Assembly (NCBI GenBank): GCA_914767715.1
Contig: OU612068.1
Coordinates: 25,854,001 to 25,918,000, forward strand
Length of the DNA stretch: 64,000 nt
Source of the DNA: Membranipora membranacea
Lineage: Eukaryota > Bryozoa > Gymnolaemata > Cheilostomatida > Membraniporidae
Direction: 5' to 3'
Shown: one piece after another, positions 11,639-22,600 of the stretch
How positions within the stretch are numbered: the first letter of the stretch is position 1
How the letters are laid out: the number at the start of each line of letters is the position of its first letter
Program-made: the position numbers and the translations under genes
Notes under the pieces: model-generated
Seen by the model: the letters and a program-made list of their open reading frames with translations, nothing else
The model's database searches: none
Told to the model about the DNA's origin: nothing

Positions 11639-14600
11639 AGGGATCGTTGCGTCAGAATTGTGCTATTCCATAAAACCACTAGAAGAGGCAGCAATAATTT
11701 AGAAATGCACTTCTCGTTACTTATGAGAAACAAAAAATTTTGAAATTGAGTTGTAATTAAAAATTTAATTAGTCGGTTATTAAAAAAAATATATGGCAAG
11801 GCTGATACTTTTCCAGGCAGGTCTGAACTGGATTCCCCACAGCTATAGTTGTTGTTGTTACATTGTCATGGTAACACCTGAATGATTCGGCTTCAATGCA
11901 AACATTGTGATGTGACACAATGTTTGCTGCAGACCACAAATGTTTTATAGGGAACTCTGATCATACCAAAAGGCTAATATGACATACACCAGTGTTATAG
12001 TTTATATTACCCACAGATTGTTTCTATCAACAATTATTCAACATACATCCTTCACTGATGATAAAATGATGAATAGTGTGTCTTGTTCAAAGCTTGAAGG
12101 CTATTGCAACCATCCAAGTGTTTGTATAACTGTAATAAACTTATTTTCATAATAATGATACATTTAGATAAAGAAACAACTGCTTCTCAAACAGTGAGTT
12201 CGATGATTTGAGTACCATACAGTTACAAAACTACGATCTGACTCAGATCTGACTCAGATCTTGGTTAAACACAAACAATTACTTAGCTGGTTCGATGACT
12301 CAATGACCCACGCTGCTCTTATTTTACCAACATCTAATGCTAGGACTTGTGAAAAGAGTTGTTATCCATTCTGGATCACTGATAAATAATACGCAAGGTG
12401 AAACGGAACGTGATTAACCTAATCCAAAGATTATAAATATTCTGTCAGGCAAGTTTGCATTGTGGTCAAGATAAAATAAGCCCCCAACAACAGCCTGTTT
12501 ATTTATTTTAGCACTATGGTGTGAAATTGTTTGGAATACAGATATATTTGTATACATGGTAGTTCATAGATTGCAAAGATGCCAAGGAAGTTCTTATTCA
12601 TAAGCTGATTATGGCTAGGAGGTTCACCATCGCTGATTCAAGGTTAAGTGATGGTGAGGGCAATGATTATGCTCTGGGGCGGCTATAGAGGCTTCCATCA
12701 AATAATGATCGGTGACTCAAAGGCAACATTTCTCCTGGATGGAGTGGCGAACAGCCAGCGCAACCTGGAGAGTTAGCTGCTGCGCAGTCGAGGCAAGACC
12801 GAGATTGTTTGAGCAGTATACTACAGCTGTATACTGGTGTCTCTGTAATGGTTGATGAGTGCCAGGGATGTTTGCCAAAAATCCTTCAAAGTCAGCTGCT
12901 GCCAGGAGTCTGAAGAAATAAAAGCAATGTGTGCTGAGAACGGCTGTGATGCTAAACACACCATTGCATGATAGATGATAAACAATTCAAACACCTAAAA
13001 AAATTGTTGTTATGAGTGCAAGTTAATCAGGGACTTGTTGGTCAGTTGTTTTACGCATTCTGATAACGAACCCAAACAATCTCATATCATTGAGTGGAAA
13101 AAAACAATATTTCTAAATTCTTGGAAAACTTTCAATCACGCAGTAGCTACAGACTCTCAAAATATCAAACAGCTTCGATATTGGGATGATCACATTAGCC
13201 TCATCTGTTGGGTGGCCTAGTTTGCTAAAATAGAGTTGAGTAAAGTAATTCACATTTTGACGATGATTACTTAACATCGTCTGGGACTATTCTGCAATAC
13301 TGCTACAGTTTACTCAACCAAAATTTAGGTTGTAATATTTTGCCAAATCCATGAAAAAATACTCACTATTTTGCGAAATCTGGAAATCTGGAAGCTGAGA
13401 TGCTGACCCAGATTGTATATCCTGGTCTTGCATCTCTTCTGGAAACCACACATCATCGGCAAAAATACCAGAGACTGTATCACCTGTGTCAGATTCTGGT
13501 TCAGAACACTCATCCTCTATAATAATTAATTCCTATCATCATATCAAAAGATACATTACAGTTTCAAAGACGCTGTCATTTTCCATAGTTGCTTTCAATT
13601 CATCATGACCTTCTTTCCAGTGGTTGTGCAATCATGTTGCTGCATAGAAATGAATTATAAATACACACCCAGTGCACCCTATAGAGACTAAAACAAACAA
13701 AACGGCATCATTTTCTTATGGCAGATAAAATTTACTATTACGGATAATAGTGTCAAAGATACTAATTGATATGTTAGCTCAAGATGAAGACCACTAAGAA
13801 AACACCATGTCAGCGAAATTTTGATTCACGCTACCAAATTTTCTTTACAAATCGATCGGAGCAGAGTACAATCATGGGTAGCACATAAATTATGATTCGT
13901 ACCTGTAAAAGATGCCTGCGCATTGGAACTTGAATATGGAGAGAGAATATCTCTTACAATCCGTCCTGAGGCCCTAGTACTACCGCTGCCTTCCTCAGGC
14001 ACTGCTGGCTCAGGGTTTCGAAGGGTTTACCAGCTTGGGGAATAGCATCTTTTTTTAACTTCAATCTAATCAAAAATGAACCAGAATTCAGAAAATGTGA
14101 TAATAGCAATCATAATATAGTCTTGTCTGTTCGAAAGCGCACAATACACAGGCATACCTGATGCCATTTCATATAATGTGATCAAAGTGACTGTTTTTTG
14201 CATGATAATGCAACACTAGTAGAAATCAGCGCTTTTGTGCTCAAAACACAGCATTAATAGATTGTATTTTAGACGAAAATATGGAAAATAATATACAAGT
14301 ATTATAAATTGTGATTAACACTTACGGAAGTGGCTTTTATCCAAAGAGTTGAGAGTTTACATAGGCGTCCTTGCTGTCACGACCCGCTGCAATGCATCTG
14401 TTTGGCATACCTACACAAAAAAACACAGTGATGGATGAAAAATAAATGGAAGACCAACATCTTGAGTCAGGGATGTTGTTTGCTTTACCGTCATTTGTTG
14501 TTCCACCCATCAAAAACTATAAATAGCTACTTTTACTGGTCAAGTTTGCATTTTTACTGGCTTGATTGCAGAGCAGCACCGATTGTATCATAAACACAAT

Positions 14601-15446
14601 ACCAATGTGTCATACTTCTCGACAAAAAATAATTCTATCCACCATATCAAATATTATTTTCAATACTTACTTAGAGTATAGGTTGGCTGCTGCTCTGTCG
14701 ATGTGTTTATCCTAATGCAGAATAAGAGTATAAACAGGTCCGGAAGGAAGCCTATTATCATGCGTATAATATCCTTCTATGTATGCTGACAGCTTTTGAC
14801 ATCTTACCTGCTTGGCTTGAACAAGGCTTTTCAAATATATCATCAATTATCGGATTGAAAGTAGTGCATCATATCACGCTGGTTGACTATTATTGTTGTT
14901 GACCTAGCCTTTGAAAAATCACTTGAGAAATTTGCCAGCTCATCGATAGATATAGTGTAGTATTTACTATCTAATACCTTTCATTACCTAAACAGACTAT
15001 AAAACTGCGTATCAATAGACAAACACAAAATACTAACATGTCATTGGCTAATCCAAAGACCATGCTGTGAAAGCAACCGAATTACCTAGTATATTCATGA
15101 GCAATACCAAAACAATGTTCCATTGGGTCACTCAAGAAATGAAGTTTAGCAAAATTTTTTACTTCTAGATGATAGACAATGTTTTAATTAGTGGACACAG
15201 AAGATCTTTTGGAGAAATCCCACTTAGTTTGCGAGATATGACAATTTGTATGAATTCAATAACATCACTTTAATGCATGAATAGCCTTTGTTATTACTGC
15301 CTTGAGTCATGAGCAATAATATAAGGACCCTCCTACGTCACAGGGTCATTAACCAGACACATCACTTGGATTAAATAGAAAGCCATGGGCAATAACTATC
15401 TACTGCCCAATCCTTGGAACAGGGAATTTCTGACGCAACGATCCCT
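11639..15446 (-). mobile_element. 3.8-kb TTAA-flanked DNA transposon, Kolobok-like with THAP remnant
   Basis: Terminal inverted repeats AGGGATCGTTGCGTCAGAA face each other at 11639 and 15446, flanked by TTAA at 11635-11638 and 15447-15450. The homologous empty site at about 18823-18830 (TTTAGTTC against TTTAA|TTC) proves the insertion. The ends fit the TTAAAGGRR terminal motif that I recall for T2/Kolobok elements. Minus-strand exon-like blocks inside include a THAP-type N-terminus, which is usual for Kolobok transposases. Broken exons indicate that this copy is inactive. No catalytic core was identified. Confidence 0.85.
13325..14408 (-). pseudogene. THAP-domain transposase exons (degenerate)
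   Basis: Exon-like blocks on the minus strand. Block 1 (14408-14326) begins MPNRCIAAG, the THAP zinc-finger start, but the second zinc Cys is replaced by Arg and a stop follows; it ends at a GTAAGTG donor. Block 2 (about 14060-13903) starts with RLKLKKDAIP, resembling the THAP C-terminal end, shifts frame, then reads EEGSGSTRASGRIVRDILSP and ends at a GTACG donor. Block 3 (about 13519-13325) is acidic, with ECSEPESDTGDTVSG and FADDVWFPEEM. Role in the element: DNA-binding part of a transposase. The downstream catalytic domain is not recognisable. Confidence 0.6.
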
Positions 15447-15450
15447 TTAA

Positions 15451-15553
15451 TTCAACCTCTCACTATAAGCTACATCCCCATTCTAATGATTCTATAACAA
15501 ACCCACACCGCATCTGCCTGCATTCAACGTAGACAACAAACAAACAATATCAC
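15451..15553. repeat. Dispersed repeat, copy A right part
   Basis: It continues the repeat interrupted at 11638: TTCAACCTCTCACTATAAGC and the following ~85 bp match 18829-18930. Confidence 0.85.
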
Positions 15554-15710
15554 ATATGGTGGAGCTGCTCTCTTAAAGAGCCTACATCAGGGAAGAACGC
15601 ACAACAGATTATCCGAAGATATGCCTCTGAAAGCTGCCAAGTCAATGTGGTTCGTATAATAGACCAAAGAAAGCGGCAGGTTGAAAGCGGAATGCTTGGG
15701 AAGAAAACAG

Positions 15711-15912
15711 AGGAGATCGATAATTTAAATCAATGACAATCACTACTGCGTATCTATGGAAAAAAAAAATCGGGAGTAAACTGAGGCGATCCATAATTTC
15801 AGTCAATGACGATCACTATCGCGTATCTATGGAGCAAAATATCACAGCATACTGATGAGATCGATAATTTTAATCAAATAATCACAATTGTCTCATATCT
15901 ATGAAGCAAAAA
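15711..15912. repeat. Three-copy tandem repeat, ~71 bp unit
   Basis: Units begin near 15711, 15783 and 15855. Each has the pattern GA(G/T)(A/G)..GATC(G/C)ATAATTT followed by TCAATGAC(A/G)ATCACTA and TATCTATG. The copies diverge from left to right. Confidence 0.7.
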
Positions 15913-15929
15913 TCATTGGAGGTATCATA

Positions 15930-17330
15930 ATGAAGTATCCCAAACTACTCAAGCCGACTCAAGCCTCCAAATCTGCAAATGTCGCCACAACACAACTAGC
16001 TGTGCCCGTAATAACGGTTGTGCTGCTGCTGTATAATAATCTTCTAACTCAGAGACAAACTAGGAACTATACCAGTAACAGTAAAAGTCAGAAGGTGAAA
16101 AATGGATATGAATGTGGTGGCAATATCGGTGGTGGTAGCAGTAGTGGATTATATGTAACAGACTGTGACAGGTGTGGTAAGTCACATATGAGTAGTGCTT
16201 GTTGTGCTTATGGTCGGACTTGTAGGGGCTGTGGGAGACTGGGCACTATCGGTCCTGCTGTCTCTCTCGTGTTACCGGACCTCAGGCTTGTGATGGAGCC
16301 GGCGCTGTTGCGGGAGGTTCTACACAATAGCAATCAGCGGGCCTTGTCTGTGTCGACTGTTTGGGTTGTTGTCTGAATGTCGAGTCAGGGTTTCCTTTGG
16401 CGGGTGGGCCAAACAGGCTTTGCAAGACACAGGGGATCAATCATCAGATATCACAACTAAATTATCAGAAAATATTACTCCTACTAACTATAAAACTTTA
16501 TTAGTCACTTGTAACACTTCCACTATTAGTAGTGTAGGGAATATAAAGATTCTCATTAGGTATTAAACAGCTAGATTTTAACGTAGGTATGTTAGCTGTT
16601 CTCAATTAATTCATGTTGCTGATTTTATGAGATATGATATGAGATATGATATAGTATCAGGTTAGACTTTATGGAATCACATAATAGATATATACGATAT
16701 AACAATAGTAAGCGTAATCTGTATTTAGAGGGGCTGAGCAAAATTATTCTTAAACACACAAAGAGGGACTTGCCCTGGTTACAGCAGTAGAGAAATACAA
16801 ACATTACCTTGCAGATAAACACTCTTTGGTGCTCACTGACCACATTAGCCTCGAATGGTCACTATTGCTTCAGCCGTACAACTATGACATCAAACACAAA
16901 AGTGGGAAAACTAATACCAATGCTGATTGCCTTTCCAGGAGGCCTTATGAGCAAACAGAACCACAAACACCGCTTGACCTTGTTGACAACCTTCCTGTGC
17001 TCACCACAATTTTGGGTGAATCAGACATTAAAGGTGGATCACAAGCAGACAAACAAAGTAGGGGGCCTGCTAAATACACATACGATATAGAATATGGGTG
17101 CAAAAGCATTAATACAATAACAGCAGCTGCTGTTGATTTCATAGACATTTCAAAGGATCAAAAGGATGATCCACCTTTAATGCCAAACTTTGAATACTTA
17201 ACTTACAATAAAGTACTGCAAGAATTGTTAATTCTACATTGCATGATATTGTCTTTTCCGACAGTTACTTTACAATATCACAGGACACACCTTACCTATT
17301 AATAGATAACAGAAAGCGAATTTATTTTGG
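15930..17330 (+). pseudogene. Ty3/Gypsy retrotransposon remnant (NC, PR, RNase H)
   Basis: Plus-strand fragments in element order. Near 16168-16245 is a nucleocapsid zinc knuckle, CDRCGKSHMSSACCAYGRTC followed by CRGCGRLG. Near 16380-16470 is a protease-like segment with ALQDTGDQSSDI, where a canonical site has DTGA. Near 16755-16965 is RNase H with LVTAVEKYKHYLADKHSLV, TDHISLEW and IKHKSGKTNTNADCLSRRP, the signature end of Gypsy RNase H. The remainder to about 17300 resembles the connection to integrase. Reverse transcriptase between PR and RNase H is missing, and frames shift repeatedly. No LTRs were found. Confidence 0.75.
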
Positions 17331-17790
17331 CACTCGTGTATCAGGATGTGGCCAATTATTCCAGGAAGGAGAAAAACCAAAATTTGAAGACAGAAAAAAA
17401 GACAGCAAATGAAAATAAGATGGAATTTGTGTTTGGTTTGAAGCCATGTTAAGTGGGAAGGGAAAAGTGACCGCAGAATTGCTGAGAATAAATGAATTAC
17501 GTCATTATCAACTCTTATTTCTAGCATTATAACTATCATACTATTATTCAAGTAATTAACCATTATAATTATCACTATAATCATAATTATTATTTTAATT
17601 ATTAAAAGTATCATTTTAGGCATCATTATTCAAGACTATGAGATTAGATTGGTAAACCTTGATACAGGCTTGTGTAAATACATGGCCAACATCCAACAAT
17701 TTGATAAGGCGAGGCATGAGGACACGAATTTAGCGGATACGACTAAATAAACAAAATAAACAAAATAGATAATGGAATTTATCAGTAATA
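17331..17790. other. AT-rich non-coding stretch
   Basis: It contains a run of ATTAT/ATAATT-type simple sequence at about 17520-17620. No gene was seen. Confidence 0.5.
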
Positions 17791-18230
17791 TCAACAGCCA
17801 ACCATGTAGGCTTGGCATAGCATTACCTGTACTCGGAGGGTACTTATCAATAGAATTTGATTATCAACAGCCAACCATGTAGGCTTGGCATAGCATTTCC
17901 TGTACTCGGAGGGTACTTATCAATAGAATTTGATTATCAACAGCCAACCATGTAGGCTTGGCATAGCATTACCTGTACTGGGAGGGTACCTATCAATAGC
18001 ATTTGATTATCAACAGCCAACCATGTAGGCTTGGCATAGCATTTCCTGTACTGGGAGGGTACTTATCAATAACGGGTTTAACAATAGCCAGTAAAAATTT
18101 GTTAACTGATAGCAGGTAACAATAAATAACATTTCCTGTACCGGGAGGGTACTTATCAGTTAACAAAAAAAATTTGTGCAGTTAACAATAAATAGCATTT
18201 CCTGTACCGGGAGGGTACTTATCAATAGTC
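17791..18230. repeat. 73-bp tandem repeat array with truncated terminal units
   Basis: Four full units start at 17791, 17864, 17937 and 18010 with exact 73-bp spacing. Each contains CAACAGCCAACCATGTAGGC and CTGTAC(T/C)(C/G)GGAGGGTACTTA. Two further partial units (to about 18225) keep only the GCATTTCCTGTAC..GGGAGGGTACTTATCA half, separated by different sequence. GTAC..GGGTAC forms a short dyad in every unit. This is a minisatellite and not a CRISPR array, since there are no unique spacers. Confidence 0.9.
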
Positions 18231-18716
18231 AAGTGACCTTTAGCCAATCTTATTGAGGAGTTGTGATGCCGTGATGATGCACACATGTGTCTGGGGATGC
18301 TAAGTGTTGGTGCTCCTGCCTGTGGATTGTGGATTGGGCGTTTGGACTGATCACCCATTTTGTCGATATGTATTGGGCCTGCGGCTTGTGACCTGTGTGG
18401 GAACTCCTGTGGCAGCGGGGCCTCCCTCATGTCTGTGTCCTTGCTCTGCTTGAGTGGCGGGGGATTGTGTAGTGGTTTGTCTTCTTGTGCCGCTGTATTG
18501 CTAGCTGTGGTACGATAGGCATTCCTTGTGCGTGACTTATTATATCTTGTTTTTTTAAAGCATGTTTTTATCATGCAATACCAGTATTTTACACTATACC
18601 ATTTTTAGTGAATTAGTTTTAATACAACTTGTTTTGAAACTTTATCAGAGTTTTATTTTGACATAATTTGAGTTTAATTTCCAAAACCAAATTTTGATCA
18701 AGAAAGAAGGGGCAAA
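18231..18716. other. Stretch without a recognised gene
   Basis: A minus-strand open frame of 130 codons (18182-18574) is rich in Pro, Gln, His and Arg and runs into the tandem array at its 3' end. I see no domain in it and do not call it a gene. Confidence 0.35.
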
Positions 18717-18930
18717 TATAGTATGAATCATTTTTACAATTGTTAACATCTGACCCCACAATCATTTTAATCCTTTATATGCATGCTATGTAGTATTCAA
18801 TAAAACATAAACAAGACAATACGTTTAGTTCAACCTCTCACTATAAGCTACATCCCCATTCAAATGATTCTATAACAAACCCACACCGCATCTGCCTGCA
18901 TTCAACATAGACAACAAACAACAATATCAT
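18717..18930. repeat. Dispersed repeat, uninterrupted copy B (empty site)
   Basis: This is the intact version of the repeat split at 11638/15447. It has CGTTTAGTTCAACC where copy A carries the 3.8-kb insertion. Confidence 0.85.
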
Positions 18931-19104
18931 ACTTCCATGACATTAAATTGTGATATTAATAGTGATGGCAAATTGTCAGATTTTGGCGACACAGGACGAA
19001 ACAGAGACAGCAAGAAAATTCGGGACGAGACATATATCGATGCCGATAAAACATTAATCAGATATCACAATTTAAAAGAATGGTGGATATTCATTCACTA
19101 TCAC

Positions 19105-19354
19105 AAGTGCAATCAGCTTATAGTACATTTGATTCAATTTGTGACTTATCTTCTAGCAATAAGGAAATATGTTGAGACCAAGTTTCATGAAATTCTGTCA
19201 AGTATTTATCGAACTATGGATGTCTAAAGAAGTGCAATCAGCTTATAGTACATTTGATTCAATTTGTAACTTATCATCTAGCAATAAGGAACACTGTTCG
19301 GACCAAGTTTCATCAAATTCTGTCAAGTATTTATTGAATTATAGATGTCTAAAG
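19105..19354. repeat. Two-copy tandem duplication, 125-bp unit
   Basis: AAGTGCAATCAGCTTATAGT begins copies at 19105 and 19230, each ending ..ATGTCTAAAG, with about ten differences by eye. The unit length is not a multiple of three, so plus-strand frames change between copies. That argues against a coding repeat. Confidence 0.85.
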
Positions 19355-19462
19355 AAAGTTTCATGTAGTGTTGTAAGCAGTGTAATAATTGCAGCAAAAG
19401 CATGGCTAATAACTATCTTTCCATGTTATGATAGTCTGAATTTCTTATGACGTCATATAAAA

Positions 19463-19650
19463 TCTGGCGTAGTAGTTGAGATCGTGGACTGCTGACCACT
19501 AGGTCACTGGTTGGAATCTGGGTGAAGGCAATATTTTTACCAGCTACTACCATTTACAATGCTAGTAGTCCCGACCTGTATTAAGAGTTGTCTGTCTCGA
19601 CAGGACGAGTCACTGTCCCAAGGCGAGACCCGTCTCGTTGCCATCACTAG
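19463..19650 (+). mobile_element. tRNA-derived SINE
   Basis: The head at 19463-19530 has an A-box-like TAGTAGTTGAGA and a B-box-like CTGGTTGGAATCTGG. Between them is an anticodon-arm-like GTGGACTGCTGACCAC. A non-tRNA body follows. A functional tRNA is unlikely, because no clean acceptor stem closes. Confidence 0.5.
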
Positions 19651-19683
19651 ATTTTAATATTATAAATATTGTGGTATAACTCA

Positions 19684-22600
19684 TCAATCGATTAAGTTGA
19701 CCATGTTGTGTTCCTCACCTGATTGTGGTCGAATTGAAGTGGGTGTTTGGTTAGGCAGCACAGCCACAGGGGTCTCCTGTTGACTCATATTGACTGGCTT
19801 CAGGTAATACTTAAAACCCAGAAATGTGCATCTTGTTTGGGGCATTGATGCAACATAACACAATTGAGGCTCCTTATCCAGAAGCTCCCTTGTTTTGTCA
19901 ATTCCTACCAGTGCAACAACTTCTCTGATCTACAAGCAGATAAATAAAACAATACAACGCAAATCACAAGAATATAAACATTGGCATTCTATGGTGAGTA
20001 AAACAGTGACTCAATATCAAGGGAATACAGAATTCTGAGCATGAAATTATTATTACATTTGAGAAATCATGTTATTTATGTATTATAGCATAGCAATACA
20101 GAATGTTGTGTACTTTGCATTGTTTCCCTTAAAGTAAATAATGGTCTTGTGCGGCACCAGTTATTGATTTTTCAGCTAATCAATGCTTGTCAAGGATCAT
20201 TCAAGTAATGCACTGTCTATGTTTGAACCATCAGCATTTCATGGATTGGCATTGGTTGTATTTCTAAGACCAATAAAGAAAGGCTAAGAAAAGATAAGTT
20301 ATTTTGTGACAATAAAATAAACTTACTGTTGCAGCCAGTTCCTCCACATGATATCTGTGAGCAAATTTGTAGAACACTGTGACCAACGCCCTGATAAAAG
20401 GTGAGCCAGTTTTAGAGTTGCGGAATGAGACAAATGCTGAAATATGAAAGAAATTTGTGTTCAATTGAATCATCATGCCAAGTTTCTCAAATTATTCTTT
20501 GTAATTGTATTGGTCACAATTAACCTAATTATATCTATGCTGATGTAATGACTGCAATGACTGCTAAACCAAACATTAATGTTCGTGCAAATTCAACAAA
20601 ACCCTCAAAAAAGGAAACCCCATGCCACACATTAAGTTAAAACCATTAACTAGCTTAAACAAGCTGCTCTTCAACAAAGATTTCATTGCTTGCAGGTATG
20701 AGCACCACTCATACTGCTAATTGAAACTGACTTTACACTTAACTAGGTCATGACATAATGAAATAGTCTCTATATTTCTTTTTAATTTGTGGAAGCGATT
20801 GATGGATTTAATACCTTCAATGGCATTCAATCAGCATGATAATTTCATATAGAGTTACCGATTTATTTTCAGGTTTCATAATTGAATCTCTATCTGGTAT
20901 CTCAACAGAATATACTTATTTGCAGCAACTTTATGGAAGAAGTCTTTAGTAGTTTCTTTTCAGTGTTTGGATACTTATCAGTATGATCATTGTAATAAGA
21001 GTGTAATGTAGTGTCCTATGCCTCACAGCTGGTAGGTCACTGAAGTGATATATTGTTGCAAACACAATGAGATATGAGTATTTTGTATTACATCATGTTA
21101 TCCAACAGGTTGTTGTTATTAGCATTCAAATCTATAGATCTCGCTGTACCATCAATTCAGTAGGAATATCACCATTTTTTGTTGGTTGTGGTCTTGTGCA
21201 GAAAAAAGAAAAATTTCCAGTCCACTACAGCTCAATTGCTTTGGTTGTCTTAATGTTTCCCTTTTACTTTGTCCATTGCAATCAGAACGCAATTTTGTGT
21301 CCAGTGCGCCTTGTCTCTTGAGTCACAGGTGAAAGACTTGACTGGAACCAAATTATTATGCTCATCCCTGTAAGCCGGAATCGAAAGCACCCCGTTCATT
21401 GCACCTCAATGTCAGAAGAAACAATAATTATTTTACTGAGCATCTACATATTCTGTGAGTTCTCTGGTACAGCTGATCACAGAACTGAAAGGGCTCTGTA
21501 AATTGACAAATATCTTCGAGTGCAAAAATGGTTGTTGAATATTTATATGATTGAATAAGATCAAATTTTACAACATGGAACTTAATCTGTGTAACTGGTC
21601 AAAGTTTTTGCCAACTCTCAGGTCTAGACCAGGTTGGATTGCTCTTGATGCAAATGACAGTGTATCGATTAAAAAATTCTAGATTTTATAAATACAAGTT
21701 TCATTAACATAATGAAAATAGCCTCTCTAACTGGAAAAATTGTAATGAGATCGATATACATACCTGTTCCCATAGGAAAACAGTTATGTCACCAACTCCC
21801 TGTCAGCACGTTCATATTGTTTTAAGTTGCCTTATTGTAACTTTATTGTTGGGTAATTTTCTGACTATGCAAAGTGACCAATTTTTGAGGAAACACGAGC
21901 CATTATGTGAAGATTGTGATTGATTGAGAGGTTACCAATTTTGGTATCAAATAACAATTGTTATGTCTTTGGGTTTTAGCAACAACAGGGCTACCCAAAA
22001 ATGGGAAAAACTTCTTGGAAAATAAAATAAAATTGAATGGATATAAGCAAACCTAGCCTTTTTGTGTGATAGAGAAGTATGCATTTGATGAGTCAAACAC
22101 TAAATCATTACTTGCTTTAAATTAACACCAAAAATTGGTAACAGCAAAAACCACAGTGATTTTGTGCAACCAAGATATACCTAAGATCAGAAGCTAATGC
22201 AGTGAATTCTATAGCCAAAATCTTATTAAAATAATCAAAGGTTTTAAACAAACTGTCCCTTATTTAGCACAAACTGAGCTGAGGCCTCTTTTATTCCAAT
22301 TTTTTTAAAATCATAATTCATAATTAATCTGTGATTATTTCATTTTCAAAGAGAGATACAGCTATATAGTTTTTTTCATCATAAAATTCAGCTTTGTCCG
22401 CTTTGTCTTTGCCATTTGTTTTCATTCCCATTATACAGGTAGCTGATTAGCACACTGTCGCAATGATTAACAATGGATTATCTCTGGTTTGGATAATCCG
22501 ATAAAAAGCCCCCTGGATTGTACTATGAGATAGATCACATCAATCAATTTCCTGTCCAATTTCCTGTTTTAACCTTTCTGTTTTAGACATGGTGTCAATT

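Noticed and set aside
17791-18230. CRISPR-like array
   Set aside because: The units are contiguous 73-bp copies without unique spacers, and the DNA is metazoan.
18182-18574. 130-codon minus-strand frame as a gene
   Set aside because: Low-complexity composition, no family motif, and its 3' part lies in the tandem array.
19105-19354. Repeat-containing coding region (frames of 93-96 codons)
   Set aside because: The 125-bp period is not a multiple of three, so the repeat does not conserve a reading frame.
19463-19530. Functional tRNA gene (also considered at 35950, 36027, 53972 and 58066)
   Set aside because: A and B boxes are present but acceptor and anticodon arms do not fold cleanly; these fit SINE heads.
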